A DNA stretch of 64,000 bases from Thiocapsa roseilacustris (GTDB taxonomy: Bacteria > Pseudomonadota > Gammaproteobacteria > Chromatiales > Chromatiaceae). The number at the start of each line of letters is the position of its first letter. Within the stretch, counting starts at the first letter, position 1. Below the pieces are notes generated by a model. The model saw only the letters and a program-made list of their open reading frames with translations. It was not told where the DNA came from and did not search any database. Shown here piece after piece: positions 8,141-17,089 of the stretch. The DNA is taken from the NCBI RefSeq assembly GCF_041903755.1, contig NZ_JBBWVE010000003.1:124001-188000 (forward strand), written 5' to 3'. Both the position numbers and the translations under genes were made by a program.

Positions 8141-11100
8141 ATGGGATCACATTCAGGGACTTTGGCGCCAACCCGAGACTCCAATCCACCGGTACATCCG
8201 AAAGCCCGCATCGGACGACTACTTCCGACCTTACTGGGCTTAGTTCTTCTCGGGCTGTCCCCCACTGCCCTACATGCTGCCGAGTCGGCAGCATGTCCGG
8301 ACAACGACAACGACGGATATGCCGTGTGTTCGGATGAATGCGATCCTTCGGGCAAACCGTGCGGCGATTGCAACGACGGCAACGCCGGCATCAATCCCGG
8401 CGCACTCGAGCGCTGTAACGGCGTCGACGACAACTGCAACGGCCTGATCGACGGTGCTGATCCGACCTTTCCCGCATTCGATCCGGTCGAGGCCGACGGT
8501 ATTCCTGTCGACGACGATGGTGACGGCGTCGCCGATGAAGGCTACGGATTCTGTGTCTTCCACGAAAGCCCCGGACTGGAAGGTGTCTGCAAGACCGGCG
8601 GAATCCTGGTCTGCAAAAACCCGGCTGGCCCGGTCACCTATGAAGCATCGCCGGGCGACAATCTTGACGCTCTGATCGGTCGCGGCGTCTTTACCTGCGA
8701 GAATACCCCCAGCGCCATCATTGAATATGCCGAGGAATCGCTCGCCGCAGGCAACTGTTTCGACGGGGTCGACAACGACTGCGACGGCAGGATCGACGTC
8801 CTCGATGAGCCCGCGTGTCAGGAGCCGGAGAAGTGCGACGGCTTGGACAACGACGGCGACGGCGTCATCGACAACGATTTTGACGTCGGCACGATCTGTA
8901 CGGTCGGCGTCGGAATCTGTCAACGCAACGGGGTACAGTTCTGCAACGCGGCCGGGGAACGCACGGAATGCTCCGCCGAACCCGGTGCGCCGAAGCAGGA
9001 AGGTACGATCCATGGCCTGAGCTGCGCCAACGGTGTCGATGACGACTGCGACGGACTCGTCGATCTCGCCGATCCGGATTGTGCCGGTTTCGGTCAACCC
9101 GAGCTATGCGGAAACGGGATCGACGACGATGGCGACGGGGTCACGGATGAAGGCTTCCCGATCTTGGGACTCGAATGCGCCGCGGGGGTCGGGGCGTGTC
9201 GGCAGATCGGTGCCTTCCAATGCACCGCAGACCGCCTCGACACCGAATGCGGAGCCGTCGCGCTGGACCCGCCGGAGCCCGGCGTCGAGCTGAGCTGCAA
9301 CGATTTCATCGACAACGACTGCGACGGCTTCACCGATGCCGAAGACGTCGACTGCGCGGGTGCCTTCGCCGATTTGGGCGTGACCTGTTCCCTCCCCTAT
9401 CGGGTCGGCCGGCGCCCGGCCGATTGTCTTGCGACCCACTTCATCGAGCTCGATGGCGGTCAGGCGACCGAAATCCAGGCCGATCTCGTCTCCATCGACG
9501 CGAATGGCGAGCTGTTGGCCATCATCGAGGATGTTCGGGACGGCGATATCGCCTATCTCGGCAGCCGGATCGATCCGCGATTCTGGCGGGTCACGACCTC
9601 GCCGGCGGGCAACTACCACACGATGTTCCACAAGAACCCCGTATTGCGGGTGGTCGGCAAGAAAGGCGCCCTCCAGGACGTCGCCTACTGCGGAATCGTG
9701 CCCTTCATTCAAGTGACGAGTCCGCGTGATCAGACGCTTTCCCTGCCCGACGACGATCGCGTCGAGTTGAGCGCCTTTCTGCCGCTCGTGGACGCGGACA
9801 CGCTCAAAATTGAGCTGAACGGCGTCGACATTCTTGCCGAGATCGGTGTCGACCCCGCCACACAGCTCCCGACACCCGGCGGCGTACTCTGCAACGCACC
9901 CGGGGAGTGCCGATTCCAGATGCAGGCCGGTTGCGGTATCGATAGCCCTGTGGATGTCGACGTCGAGTGGCTCGCCATCGAGGCGCTGGATCGGCAAGCT
10001 GCATCGGATACCAACACGGGAATCGCCGTCCCGCTCCAGACCAACACCCTTCAAGTGCGACTGAGCGGACTGCCGCCTGGCGGCCATCTCTTTAGAGTCT
10101 CCGGTCAACCATTACCGCGCACTCCGCTCAATCGGAGCTGCTACCGCGACGATCTGGCCGATATCGGAAAGGCATCCGCCTTCGCCATCACGGTCGATTC
10201 CCCCGCGGATCAAGAGATCGTGCTGACAGCGCCCGTCAAGGTCTCCGGGAGCGTCTGCGCGGGCAAGGAGATCAGCTCCCTTGCCGTCAACGGACTGTCA
10301 TTGGATGTCGGGATTCCCGACCGCCAGATCTGCGCCGGGGACGACCAAACCACTCCTCGGGAATGTCTGGTCAAATTCGACGCGTCGCTTCCCGAACATT
10401 CCTTCGCGGATGCGACCGCGGGCACGGCGCCGCTCGGTAGCTTCCTGCGGGGATCCAACCGGGTGATCGTCGATGCCGCCACAAGCGACGGCTTGCGCAC
10501 CTTCAACACCGATGTCGTCTTCGCCCTCGGTGCCGTCCAAAGGCCGCTCGATGCCGAGTTCTCGCAGATCCTTGCCGGTTCCGAGAGCACGCGCCAGTCG
10601 TTGTTGCGCCCCGACGAAGAGCTCGATTCAAGTGTGCTCGATCGCCTGCGCGACGAGATGCCGGCACGCATCCAACGCTTTATCGACGATGACCTGAGTC
10701 CGCAGCTGCGCGACCTCTTGTGGAACCTAGACGGCCGCCTCCGCGGGGAGATCGCCGAAGCCATGAGCGCCGCGTCGGTCGACGGCGCCTTCCTGATCGG
10801 CTTGGAAAAGGCGGCCGCTCAAAGCTTCTTCAACGCGACCTGTATAAAGGCCGTCGACACCTTCACGGACGATCTTAAAGCCAACCTAAGCGGCAAGACC
10901 TTCGGTACCTTCGATATCAAGCCGGACTGCTCATGCAATTTGACTAACATTCCACTGGTGCTCAGAGAGCTCGACTTTACGACCTGGGCGTCGGAGCACC
11001 CCAGCGGCGATCCTCCAACCTGCCAGGTCGATCTCGTCGAGGGCGCACTCGGACTCACGGTTCGCCTTCCGACGGTGCACCTCAGGGTCGGCGCCAGCGA

Positions 11101-12985
11101 TTCTTGCACGATCCGAGATCCCATCTTCGACACGTGCATTGCACGCACCAAGGTCGATGTCGAAGCGGCGGTCGACATCGCGGACATCCGCTTCGACGTC
11201 ACCATCTCGGAACAGCAGATCGAGACGAAAACGCCGGACAAGGACGCGTTCACCTTTTCCTTCGATATCCGTGATTCCGATGGCACACCGCTCTATGTGC
11301 AAGCCGGGACCTGCGCGAACCCCGGCGGATTGGAGTGCTTGAGAGACAGCGCCTGTTGGCCGTTGACGAGCGGCGGCGCCTCGGGCACATGCGCGAAAGG
11401 GCCGGCTGAAGGTGCCGCTTGTACGACGGATTTGAACTGCCCATTGGACCCATCGGGGCGGGGGAACAAATGTACCGGCGGCGAAAATCAAGGCAAGTCC
11501 TGCAAAACGAGCGCCGACTGCCCCGGTGGCGCCTGTTATGCCAAATGTGTCGGAACCTGCAACGACGTTGTCATTAACCGCGGGTTTGATCCCTTGACCC
11601 GAGGCTCGTTCCCCATCCAGTGTTGGGGTGGGGCACTCTGTTTTGTTTTTGATACGCTCGGCCGCGCCGTCGGCGGTGCCTTAGCGTTCGTGTTCACCGG
11701 ATTTGACTTCGCTGTTGGTGAGTTCATCTTCCAGCAGTTCGGAGTGGGCGAATTCGAGTTCGAGCAGTCATTCTTGGATGACCTGCAACTCGGCGAGCCC
11801 GACGCAATGGGCCTCAACGATGCAGGCGTCAATCCTGATGCCTTTGCACAGGACTCAGAGAGCTCGCTCTTCACGCCAGGCCCGATCAAGGCCGACATCA
11901 CCGAGGACGCACTGCTCATCTCGGTTGGCGCGGAATTCGAGAGCACCTGCGAAGAAGCCGCCGTCGACGCATCTCCGGGTGCCGCCCTGACGCCCGCACG
12001 GTTGCCGACTCAAGCCGAGGTCGCTGCAGTCGGTGCGGATATCAGCGTGCTGATCGCCGATGATGTCTTTAATCAGATCTTCGCCAGCATGACACAGTGC
12101 GGAGATCTTCAGTCATTCTGCACCAGCGCGGGCGAGGACCTGGACACGGTCGGCGATCTACTCCCCGAGGATTGCTCGACACTGCCCCTACCCGGCCTGC
12201 GCGGTCAGTGCAGTGCGATTCGTGGAGCCGATTGCACGACCCTGATCGGCTCCATCGAGCGCGGGGTCTGCCATGGGTTCAAAGGCGAGGATTGTTTGAC
12301 CTTGCCTGTCAGCGACCTTAACCTCGTTGAACGTCAGCGGGTCAAGAGCAACTGCCAACAAACCGTCGCAAAAGACATCAGTCAGGACGACAGCATCCTG
12401 CTCTGCGGCCGAGTCGATATGCCTCCGGAAATCGGCATCAAAGACGAGGACGCCAACGACAAATTCGTCGGGGTCGATCTCGCGTTGAAGCAGGTCAACG
12501 TGGTTTTCGTGCTGGACCGCTCGCAGGACAACTACACGGATGATCTCGACGATTTGAAGGGCTGTTTCTCGGCTCAGGGGAACGCTGCACCTGATTGCCA
12601 ACTCTTCGCAGCCTGCCTGGATCTTGCCTTCAGCACCGAGATGGGCATCGACAATAGTCTTTGTGCAGCGAACGAGCTTGGCTTCGTGCCGAAGGTCAAG
12701 GGCATCATTCCGTCCAACACCGGCTTCGGTGCCATGTGCAACGTTTCCGGGACCTCCGACGACCAAAACATCCTGGAACGCGCCTTCGAGAGCGTCGTTA
12801 TCGAAAAAGTTGCTGAGAACGCCGAAAAGTTCACACCTCCGATGTGCATCGAAGGCATGAGTCTCGAAGGCGTAATAAACATCGACTTCGACGAGGCAAA
12901 GCTGTTCGGTATCACGACCGACGGTCTCACACCGGGTTATGCGGATTACCTAGGTATCACCGTGCGTCTGAAACCCGAACCTTAG
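8141..12985 (+). CDS. giant secreted protein with MopE-type calcium-binding motifs
   Basis: The 1614-residue protein has a signal peptide (hydrophobic core about residues 29-41, likely cleavage after LHA at 46). Residues 50-440 hold at least seven copies of the Cys/Asp-rich motif typical of MopE-related putative metal-binding proteins, for example CNGVDDNCNGLID, CDGLDNDGDGVIDND and CNDFIDNDCDGFTD, which resemble EF-hand-like calcium loops. The remaining 1170 residues are not recognised. They include a helical region (about 800-900) and a Cys-rich patch near residues 1070-1140 (GKSCKTSADCPGG). There is no LPXTG, PEP-CTERM or autotransporter domain. ATG at 8141 was chosen over an upstream TTG because GAGG precedes it by 8 bases. 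A strong terminator follows. Surface or extracellular location is inferred. Confidence 0.85.
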   Translation: MGSHSGTLAPTRDSNPPVHPKARIGRLLPTLLGLVLLGLSPTALHAAESAACPDNDNDGYAVCSDECDPSGKPCGDCNDGNAGINPGALERCNGVDDNCNGLIDGADPTFPAFDPVEADGIPVDDDGDGVADEGYGFCVFHESPGLEGVCKTGGILVCKNPAGPVTYEASPGDNLDALIGRGVFTCENTPSAIIEYAEESLAAGNCFDGVDNDCDGRIDVLDEPACQEPEKCDGLDNDGDGVIDNDFDVGTICTVGVGICQRNGVQFCNAAGERTECSAEPGAPKQEGTIHGLSCANGVDDDCDGLVDLADPDCAGFGQPELCGNGIDDDGDGVTDEGFPILGLECAAGVGACRQIGAFQCTADRLDTECGAVALDPPEPGVELSCNDFIDNDCDGFTDAEDVDCAGAFADLGVTCSLPYRVGRRPADCLATHFIELDGGQATEIQADLVSIDANGELLAIIEDVRDGDIAYLGSRIDPRFWRVTTSPAGNYHTMFHKNPVLRVVGKKGALQDVAYCGIVPFIQVTSPRDQTLSLPDDDRVELSAFLPLVDADTLKIELNGVDILAEIGVDPATQLPTPGGVLCNAPGECRFQMQAGCGIDSPVDVDVEWLAIEALDRQAASDTNTGIAVPLQTNTLQVRLSGLPPGGHLFRVSGQPLPRTPLNRSCYRDDLADIGKASAFAITVDSPADQEIVLTAPVKVSGSVCAGKEISSLAVNGLSLDVGIPDRQICAGDDQTTPRECLVKFDASLPEHSFADATAGTAPLGSFLRGSNRVIVDAATSDGLRTFNTDVVFALGAVQRPLDAEFSQILAGSESTRQSLLRPDEELDSSVLDRLRDEMPARIQRFIDDDLSPQLRDLLWNLDGRLRGEIAEAMSAASVDGAFLIGLEKAAAQSFFNATCIKAVDTFTDDLKANLSGKTFGTFDIKPDCSCNLTNIPLVLRELDFTTWASEHPSGDPPTCQVDLVEGALGLTVRLPTVHLRVGASDSCTIRDPIFDTCIARTKVDVEAAVDIADIRFDVTISEQQIETKTPDKDAFTFSFDIRDSDGTPLYVQAGTCANPGGLECLRDSACWPLTSGGASGTCAKGPAEGAACTTDLNCPLDPSGRGNKCTGGENQGKSCKTSADCPGGACYAKCVGTCNDVVINRGFDPLTRGSFPIQCWGGALCFVFDTLGRAVGGALAFVFTGFDFAVGEFIFQQFGVGEFEFEQSFLDDLQLGEPDAMGLNDAGVNPDAFAQDSESSLFTPGPIKADITEDALLISVGAEFESTCEEAAVDASPGAALTPARLPTQAEVAAVGADISVLIADDVFNQIFASMTQCGDLQSFCTSAGEDLDTVGDLLPEDCSTLPLPGLRGQCSAIRGADCTTLIGSIERGVCHGFKGEDCLTLPVSDLNLVERQRVKSNCQQTVAKDISQDDSILLCGRVDMPPEIGIKDEDANDKFVGVDLALKQVNVVFVLDRSQDNYTDDLDDLKGCFSAQGNAAPDCQLFAACLDLAFSTEMGIDNSLCAANELGFVPKVKGIIPSNTGFGAMCNVSGTSDDQNILERAFESVVIEKVAENAEKFTPPMCIEGMSLEGVINIDFDEAKLFGITTDGLTPGYADYLGITVRLKPEP

Positions 12986-13000
12986 CGCGAGACCCTTCAG

Positions 13001-13023
13001 GTCCCGGCATCGCCGGGACTTTT
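13001..13023 (+). terminator. intrinsic terminator of the giant secreted-protein gene
   Basis: A perfect 8-bp stem GTCCCGGC/GCCGGGAC with a 3-base loop is followed by TTTT, starting 16 bases after the stop codon. Confidence 0.88.
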
Positions 13024-13281
13024 CACCGTGACTAGGTGCTGTATTCCCGGTTCACCCACGAGGAAGTCATCATCGTGCGCGTGGTGCACGGTGCACGCGA
13101 TGTTCGGGCGCTAAGCTTCGGGGAAGGCACTCACCTCCGTGCTCAATTGTCCGAAGCCAGTTTCGTAAAATGTCTCCGATATCCGCCTGTAGACTTCTTG
13201 AGTGAGTATCCAAAATTTTTCGTCTAAGCGATAAGTAATGCATAAGCTATCGTGGTTCGTCCCCGATTCTTCCCGAAAACC

Positions 13282-13300
13282 GTGGTCTGTCCCTGGTATT
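13282..13300 (+). repeat. solo terminal repeat GTGGTCTGTCCCTGGTATT
   Basis: This is identical to the right ends of the transposase-derived elements at 7821-7839 and 16840-16858, but here there is no element body attached. It fits a REP-like sequence moved by a RAYT family. Confidence 0.72.
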
Positions 13301-13564
13301 CCTGCGGGCGTTCCCACCCGGGCTGAATCCATCCGACCTCGTCGATACCTGTCCTCCTTCGCTTGAGCACCCTCGCAACGACAAGGTCTTGCGCAGCTTG
13401 CGCTGCATCCCCCGGATGGTTGACCTGCGAGGATTCTCGTAATCCCGTAGTCATCGCATGGTCGTTTTACCCGAGGGCACCGACCGATCCGGAGCCATTC
13501 GGCTCCATCCCGACCGGTGCCGCCACCGGATGCACCGGATCCTCCGTCGTCGAGGGACATCCCG

Positions 13565-14620
13565 TTGAAAATACTTCCCAAGCACTCGCTCAAGGCGTGG
13601 GTCGAACGCCGGCGTGCCACCCACCGCGTCGTGGCGCCCCGAGAGACCTACGGTCAGTACATCTTCGAGGAGATCGAGAACGCGGACGATCTGGTTCTCG
13701 ACTACCACAGCAGCGTCCTCCCGCCGAAAAAGTACCTCCTGCCGCCGCGCGAGGACCTCTTCGCCTTCAACGCGAAGACGATGGAGATGTCCCCGCTCAT
13801 CGAAGAGATCCAGCCCACGGTGATCATGGCCCTGCACACCTGCGACCTGCACGCCATCACGCTGCTGGACAAGATCCAGGCCACCGGCCACACCGACCAG
13901 CATTATCAAGCACGTCGGCGCAAGACGACCCTGGTCAGCATCGAATGCCTGAAACCTTGCATGGACCACGCCTTCTGCAAGAGCATGGGCACGCTGGCCG
14001 TGCCGGAGGGCTTCGACGTTCACCTCACCGATCTGGGCGACCGGTATGCGGTCGAGATCGGCTCCGAGCAGGGCGAGCAGTTGATCGAGGGCTTGAGTCT
14101 GTTCTGGGAGCCCGTCGAGGCCGACTACGACCGCGCGAACCAGGTGATGGCCGGGAAGTGGCCGAACTTCGACTATCGCCTGGACTGCGACGTAACGGAT
14201 CTTCCGGATCTGCTTGCGGCCAGTCAGGACAGTGCGCTTTGGGACGAGGTCGGCGACACCTGTCTCGCCTGCGGTCAATGTACGAAGGTCTGTCCGACCT
14301 GTTACTGCTTCGATGTGTTGGACGAGATCGATCTGAAGCTCGAGCACGGCAAACGCGTCCGTGTCTGGGATTCCTGCTTGATCGAGAAATTCGCCGTGGT
14401 CGCGGGTGGACACAACTTCCGCAGCTCCCAAGCGCGGCGGCTGCGCCATCGCTTCCTGCGCAAAGGCAAATATCAATACGAGTCCTACGGTCTGCTCGGA
14501 TGCGTCGGCTGCGGACGCTGCGCACTCTCCTGTCCGGCCCACATTACGCCGATCGGCCTGCTCAACACCTTGGCCCAGCGGCGTCGGCCCGCCACCGAGG
14601 AGGCATCGTCGCGGTCATGA
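13565..14620 (+). CDS. hydB: NiFe hydrogenase beta subunit (4Fe-4S protein, HydB/HyhB type)
   Basis: The 351-residue iron-sulfur protein belongs to the beta subunit family of group 3b (sulfhydrogenase-type) cytoplasmic NiFe hydrogenases, which pass electrons between the flavin subunit and the hydrogenase core. Two clusters are visible near the C-terminus: CLACGQCTKVCPTCYC (about residue 235) and CVGCGRCALSCP (about residue 314). A Cys-rich central segment (CLKPCMDHAFC) is also typical. A GTG at 13517 would add 16 residues. I prefer TTG at 13565 because GAGGGA lies about 10 bases upstream and MKILPKHSLKAW is the family-like start. Its stop overlaps the next gene's ATG (ATGA). Confidence 0.86.
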   Translation: MKILPKHSLKAWVERRRATHRVVAPRETYGQYIFEEIENADDLVLDYHSSVLPPKKYLLPPREDLFAFNAKTMEMSPLIEEIQPTVIMALHTCDLHAITLLDKIQATGHTDQHYQARRRKTTLVSIECLKPCMDHAFCKSMGTLAVPEGFDVHLTDLGDRYAVEIGSEQGEQLIEGLSLFWEPVEADYDRANQVMAGKWPNFDYRLDCDVTDLPDLLAASQDSALWDEVGDTCLACGQCTKVCPTCYCFDVLDEIDLKLEHGKRVRVWDSCLIEKFAVVAGGHNFRSSQARRLRHRFLRKGKYQYESYGLLGCVGCGRCALSCPAHITPIGLLNTLAQRRRPATEEASSRS

Positions 14621-15189
14621 CCACTCTCCTGCGCGAAACGCTCACCAATTCCTCCATCTACATGCCGACCCCGGCGCGCATCGTCGAGGTCGAGCAATTC
14701 ACCGAGGTGGAGAAGTGGTTCCATCTCGAGCTGCCGAGCGGCTTCACCATCGACCACAAGCCGGGGCAGTTCGTCGAGGTCTCGATCCTGGGGATCGGCG
14801 AGGCGCCCATCAGCATCTGCTCCTCGCCCGCGCGCAGCAACGGCTCCTTCGAGCTGTGCGTGCGTCGGGTCGGGAAGCTGACCGATGCGCTGCATCGCCT
14901 GGACGTCGGCAGCATGATCGCGGTCCGCGGACCCTTCGGGCATGGCTTCCCGATCGACCGCTTCCACGGCAAGGACATCATCTTCATCGCCGGCGGGCTC
15001 GGGCTCGCGCCCCTGCGCTCGCTCATCACCGACGTGCTGGACGAGCGCGGCAAGTACGGGCGCGTCGCCCTGCTCTACGGGGCGCGCACGCCGAACGACT
15101 TTCTGTTTCCGGCCGACCTCGCGGCTTGGGCGAACCGCGAGGATGTCGAGTATCAAACCATGCAAATGGAAGGAGCGACGCCGGCATGA
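14617..15189 (+). CDS. hydG: NiFe hydrogenase gamma subunit, FAD/NAD(P)-binding, C-terminally truncated
   Basis: The product resembles the ferredoxin-NADP reductase-like gamma subunit (HydG/HyhG). The FAD-binding beta barrel (KPGQFVEVSILG, then APISICSSPA) and the start of the NAD(P) fold (IIFIAGGLGLAPLRSLI) are intact. The frame ends at residue 190, about two thirds of the usual 280-290, so the C-terminal half of the nucleotide-binding domain and its iron-sulfur cysteines are missing. The last eight residues (MQMEGATP) do not fit the family. The stop overlaps the ATG of the large subunit, so the operon is still translationally coupled. Function is probably lost or altered. Confidence 0.82.
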   Translation: MTTLLRETLTNSSIYMPTPARIVEVEQFTEVEKWFHLELPSGFTIDHKPGQFVEVSILGIGEAPISICSSPARSNGSFELCVRRVGKLTDALHRLDVGSMIAVRGPFGHGFPIDRFHGKDIIFIAGGLGLAPLRSLITDVLDERGKYGRVALLYGARTPNDFLFPADLAAWANREDVEYQTMQMEGATPA

Positions 15190-16037
15190 GCACTCTGAAG
15201 GTCGATGTGCATCATGTCACGCGCGTCGAAGGTCACGGCAACATCGTCGTGGATGTCGAGAACGGCGAGCTGACCCAATGCGATCTGCAGATCGTCAAAA
15301 CGCCGCGCTTCTTCGAGGCGATGCTGCGCGGTCGCGCCTACGACGAGGCATCGCACATCACCTCGCGCATCTGCGGGATCTGCGCGGTCGGGCACGCGAC
15401 CGCCTCCCTGCGCGCGACCGAGCAGGCACTCGGGGTCATCCCCAGCCTGCAGACCACCCTGCTGCGCAAGCTGAACTTTCACGGCGAGATCCTCGACAGC
15501 CACGTCCTGCATATCTACATGCTGGTGGCACCCGACTATCTCGGCCTCGGCAGCGTGATCCCGCTGGCCAAGAGCGCGCCGGATATCGTCCTGCGCGCAT
15601 TGCGCATGAAGCAGCTTGCCGGGGATCTCTGCGCGACCCTCTGCGGGCGCCATACCCAACCCATCTCCATGACGGTCGGCGGCTTCACGCAGTTCCCCAA
15701 GCCCGCGGATCTACGCGCCCTGCGCGAGCGCTTGGTCGCCTCGCGTGCGGACTGCGACGCGACCATCCAGCTCCTGCATGGCCTGGAGTTCCCGGCATTC
15801 GAGCGCGACACCGAATACGTCGCCATGCATCGGGACGACGAGTACTGCTTCATCGACGGGTCCATCGCCAGCAGCGATGGCGGGATCCGGCCGCTCGCCG
15901 ATTATCGCGAGGTGACCAACGAGTCCATCGTCGCGCATTCATCCGCCAAGCACACCCGCCATCGGCGCGAGTCCTACATGCTGAACCGCGTCTTGCCGAG
16001 GGTCCAGGGAATTCCCAGCCTCTCGACCTGCTCGTGA
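15186..16037 (+). pseudogene. hydA: NiFe hydrogenase large (alpha) subunit, 3' truncated
   Basis: The first 265 residues match the group 3b large subunit: RVEGHGNIVVDV near residue 13, the first nickel motif RICGICAVGH near residue 61, and HGEILDSHVLHIYML. After AKHTRHRRESYM the similarity stops. The frame ends 19 residues later at 283, whereas complete subunits have about 420-430 residues and end with the second nickel motif DPCxxCxxH. Without that motif the NiFe site cannot be built. The stop codon lies inside a 10-bp hairpin (16034-16057). The small subunit gene, normally between the gamma and alpha genes, is absent. Confidence 0.85.
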
Positions 16038-16057
16038 CACCGCTCCTGCGGTGTCAC
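16034..16057. repeat. palindrome at the broken end of the hydrogenase large-subunit gene
   Basis: Perfect 10-bp arms GTGACACCGC and GCGGTGTCAC with a TCCT loop, immediately followed by a second GC-rich palindromic stretch (GGCGCTCCGCGCC). It looks like a REP/BIME unit. There is no T-run, so a terminator is unlikely. Confidence 0.7.
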
Positions 16058-16098
16058 GCAGCTCCCGGCGCTCCGCGCCAAGCGCCGGCTTGGTCGCA

Positions 16099-16578
16099 AT
16101 GATGACCAAAACCCCTATGACCACGCTGGTCTTGGCGTTAGGCAATCCCTTGCGCGGAGACGACGGGGTCGGCGCGGCCGTCTTGAACGCCCTGCCCGCC
16201 TTGCCCCCGGGCGTGACGGGGCTGGATGGCGGCACACCCGGGCTGGGTTTGGTCCTGAGCCTGCAAGGGTACGATCGCGCCATCATCGTCGATGCGGCCG
16301 AGATGGGAGAGATGCCCGGAACTTGGCGATGCTTCACCCCGGACTGCCTGCGAACCCCGGACTTGGACCTGCGCGGAACCCTGCACGATGCCGGTCTGGC
16401 CGAGGCCCTGTTGCTGGGCGAGGTGCTCGGGATACTCCCGTCCGAGATCATCGTCTTCGGGATCCAGCCGGGCGAGGTCGGTTGGTCGCCCGGCTTGACA
16501 CCCGCCGTTGCCGCGGCGATTCCCGGCCTCTGCGAGGCCATCATGAGCCTCTTGGGGATCGAGCCGCGTCGCGAATGA
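16099..16578 (+). CDS. hydrogenase maturation protease
   Basis: The 159-residue protein is a HyaD/HybD/HycI-type endopeptidase that trims the C-terminus of the NiFe large subunit after nickel insertion. The glycine-rich start LALGNPLRGDDGVG carries the metal-binding acidic residue, and VDAAEMGEMPG supplies the second conserved Asp. Length is standard. ATG codons at 16099, 16102 and 16117 compete, and family alignment begins at MTTLVLALGN (16117). Its substrate tail (the hydA C-terminus) no longer exists in this locus, so it is either a relic or serves another hydrogenase elsewhere. Confidence 0.86.
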   Translation: MMTKTPMTTLVLALGNPLRGDDGVGAAVLNALPALPPGVTGLDGGTPGLGLVLSLQGYDRAIIVDAAEMGEMPGTWRCFTPDCLRTPDLDLRGTLHDAGLAEALLLGEVLGILPSEIIVFGIQPGEVGWSPGLTPAVAAAIPGLCEAIMSLLGIEPRRE

Positions 16579-17089
16579 TCGATACCGAGCGCAAACCCGG
16601 GACAGACCACGGTTTCCTGCTATCCCCAGTGATGATGCGCCCGCAGGACAACGACCGATCGATAGGACATGCCGAACGGCCTTCGAGGTGCGACCAACAA
16701 TGCCTTCATCTTGGGCAATGAACAGTTTCAAAAACAGATCGCGACGATGGTCGGGCGCACTTGGGCCGAGACTTCCGGTGGATCGCGGAAAGATCTGGCC
16801 GACACGGATCCGCTCGATCCGCCGATAGAGTCAAAAACCGTGGTCTGTCCCTGGTATTGCCCCCACGCTCCGGGTTCGTGCGGATCGGGCAGGTCGGCAC
16901 ATCTCCGGCCTTCGACCGCTCGGGTGCGACCTGCGAGCTTGACCCGATACCGGGGCGCTAGCCCGATGGACAGCGAGATTTCAGAAGCAAGGTGGAGTGG
17001 GCTTGGCGGGGACAGTGTTATAGACCGGCAAGAATAGTGGAATATGCTAATATTATTTTATGTTCATGCCCATTGAGGAGGTTTCGGTG
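16579..17089. other. 511-base spacer carrying a transposase-derived element
   Basis: Apart from the element at 16599-16851, the rest (16860-17074) has no gene with family resemblance. The final 60 bases are AT-rich (AATATGCTAATATTATTTTA, 17040-17059) and probably hold the promoter of the DUF302 gene. Confidence 0.55.
16599..16851 (+). mobile_element. MITE-like element with 17-bp inverted ends, derived from a REP-associated transposase
   Basis: The element is bounded by perfect inverted repeats GGGACAGACCACGGTTT (16599-16615) and AAACCGTGGTCTGTCCC (16835-16851). Inside, a frame from 16669 reads NGLRGATNNAFILGNEQF and KQIATMVGR, the C-terminal signature of RAYT transposases (Y1_Tnp family), but no catalytic HUH/Tyr region is present. 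It shares its body and breakpoints with the degenerate copy at 7586-7839, so the deletion derivative itself seems to have moved or been duplicated. Confidence 0.65.

Larger units (their letters stand above)
12986..13564. other. spacer between the giant secreted protein and the hydrogenase locus
   Basis: It holds the terminator at 13001-13023 and a solo copy of the CCGTGGTCTGTCCCTGGTATT repeat end (13280-13300). Short open frames here show no family resemblance or ribosome-binding sites. I see nothing else. Confidence 0.55.

Noticed and set aside
13363..15189. Alternative long frame across hydB and hydG
   Set aside because: It reads hydB in the wrong register. The hydG part is real only from 14617, where homology and start-stop coupling begin.
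16034..16057. Terminator after the hydrogenase genes
   Set aside because: The hairpin has no following T-run and overlaps the stop codon, so it fits a REP-like palindrome better.
16669..17037. Intact small transposase gene
   Set aside because: Only the first 30 residues resemble a RAYT C-terminus. The catalytic region is absent and the rest is read from spacer, so it was described as part of a non-autonomous element.
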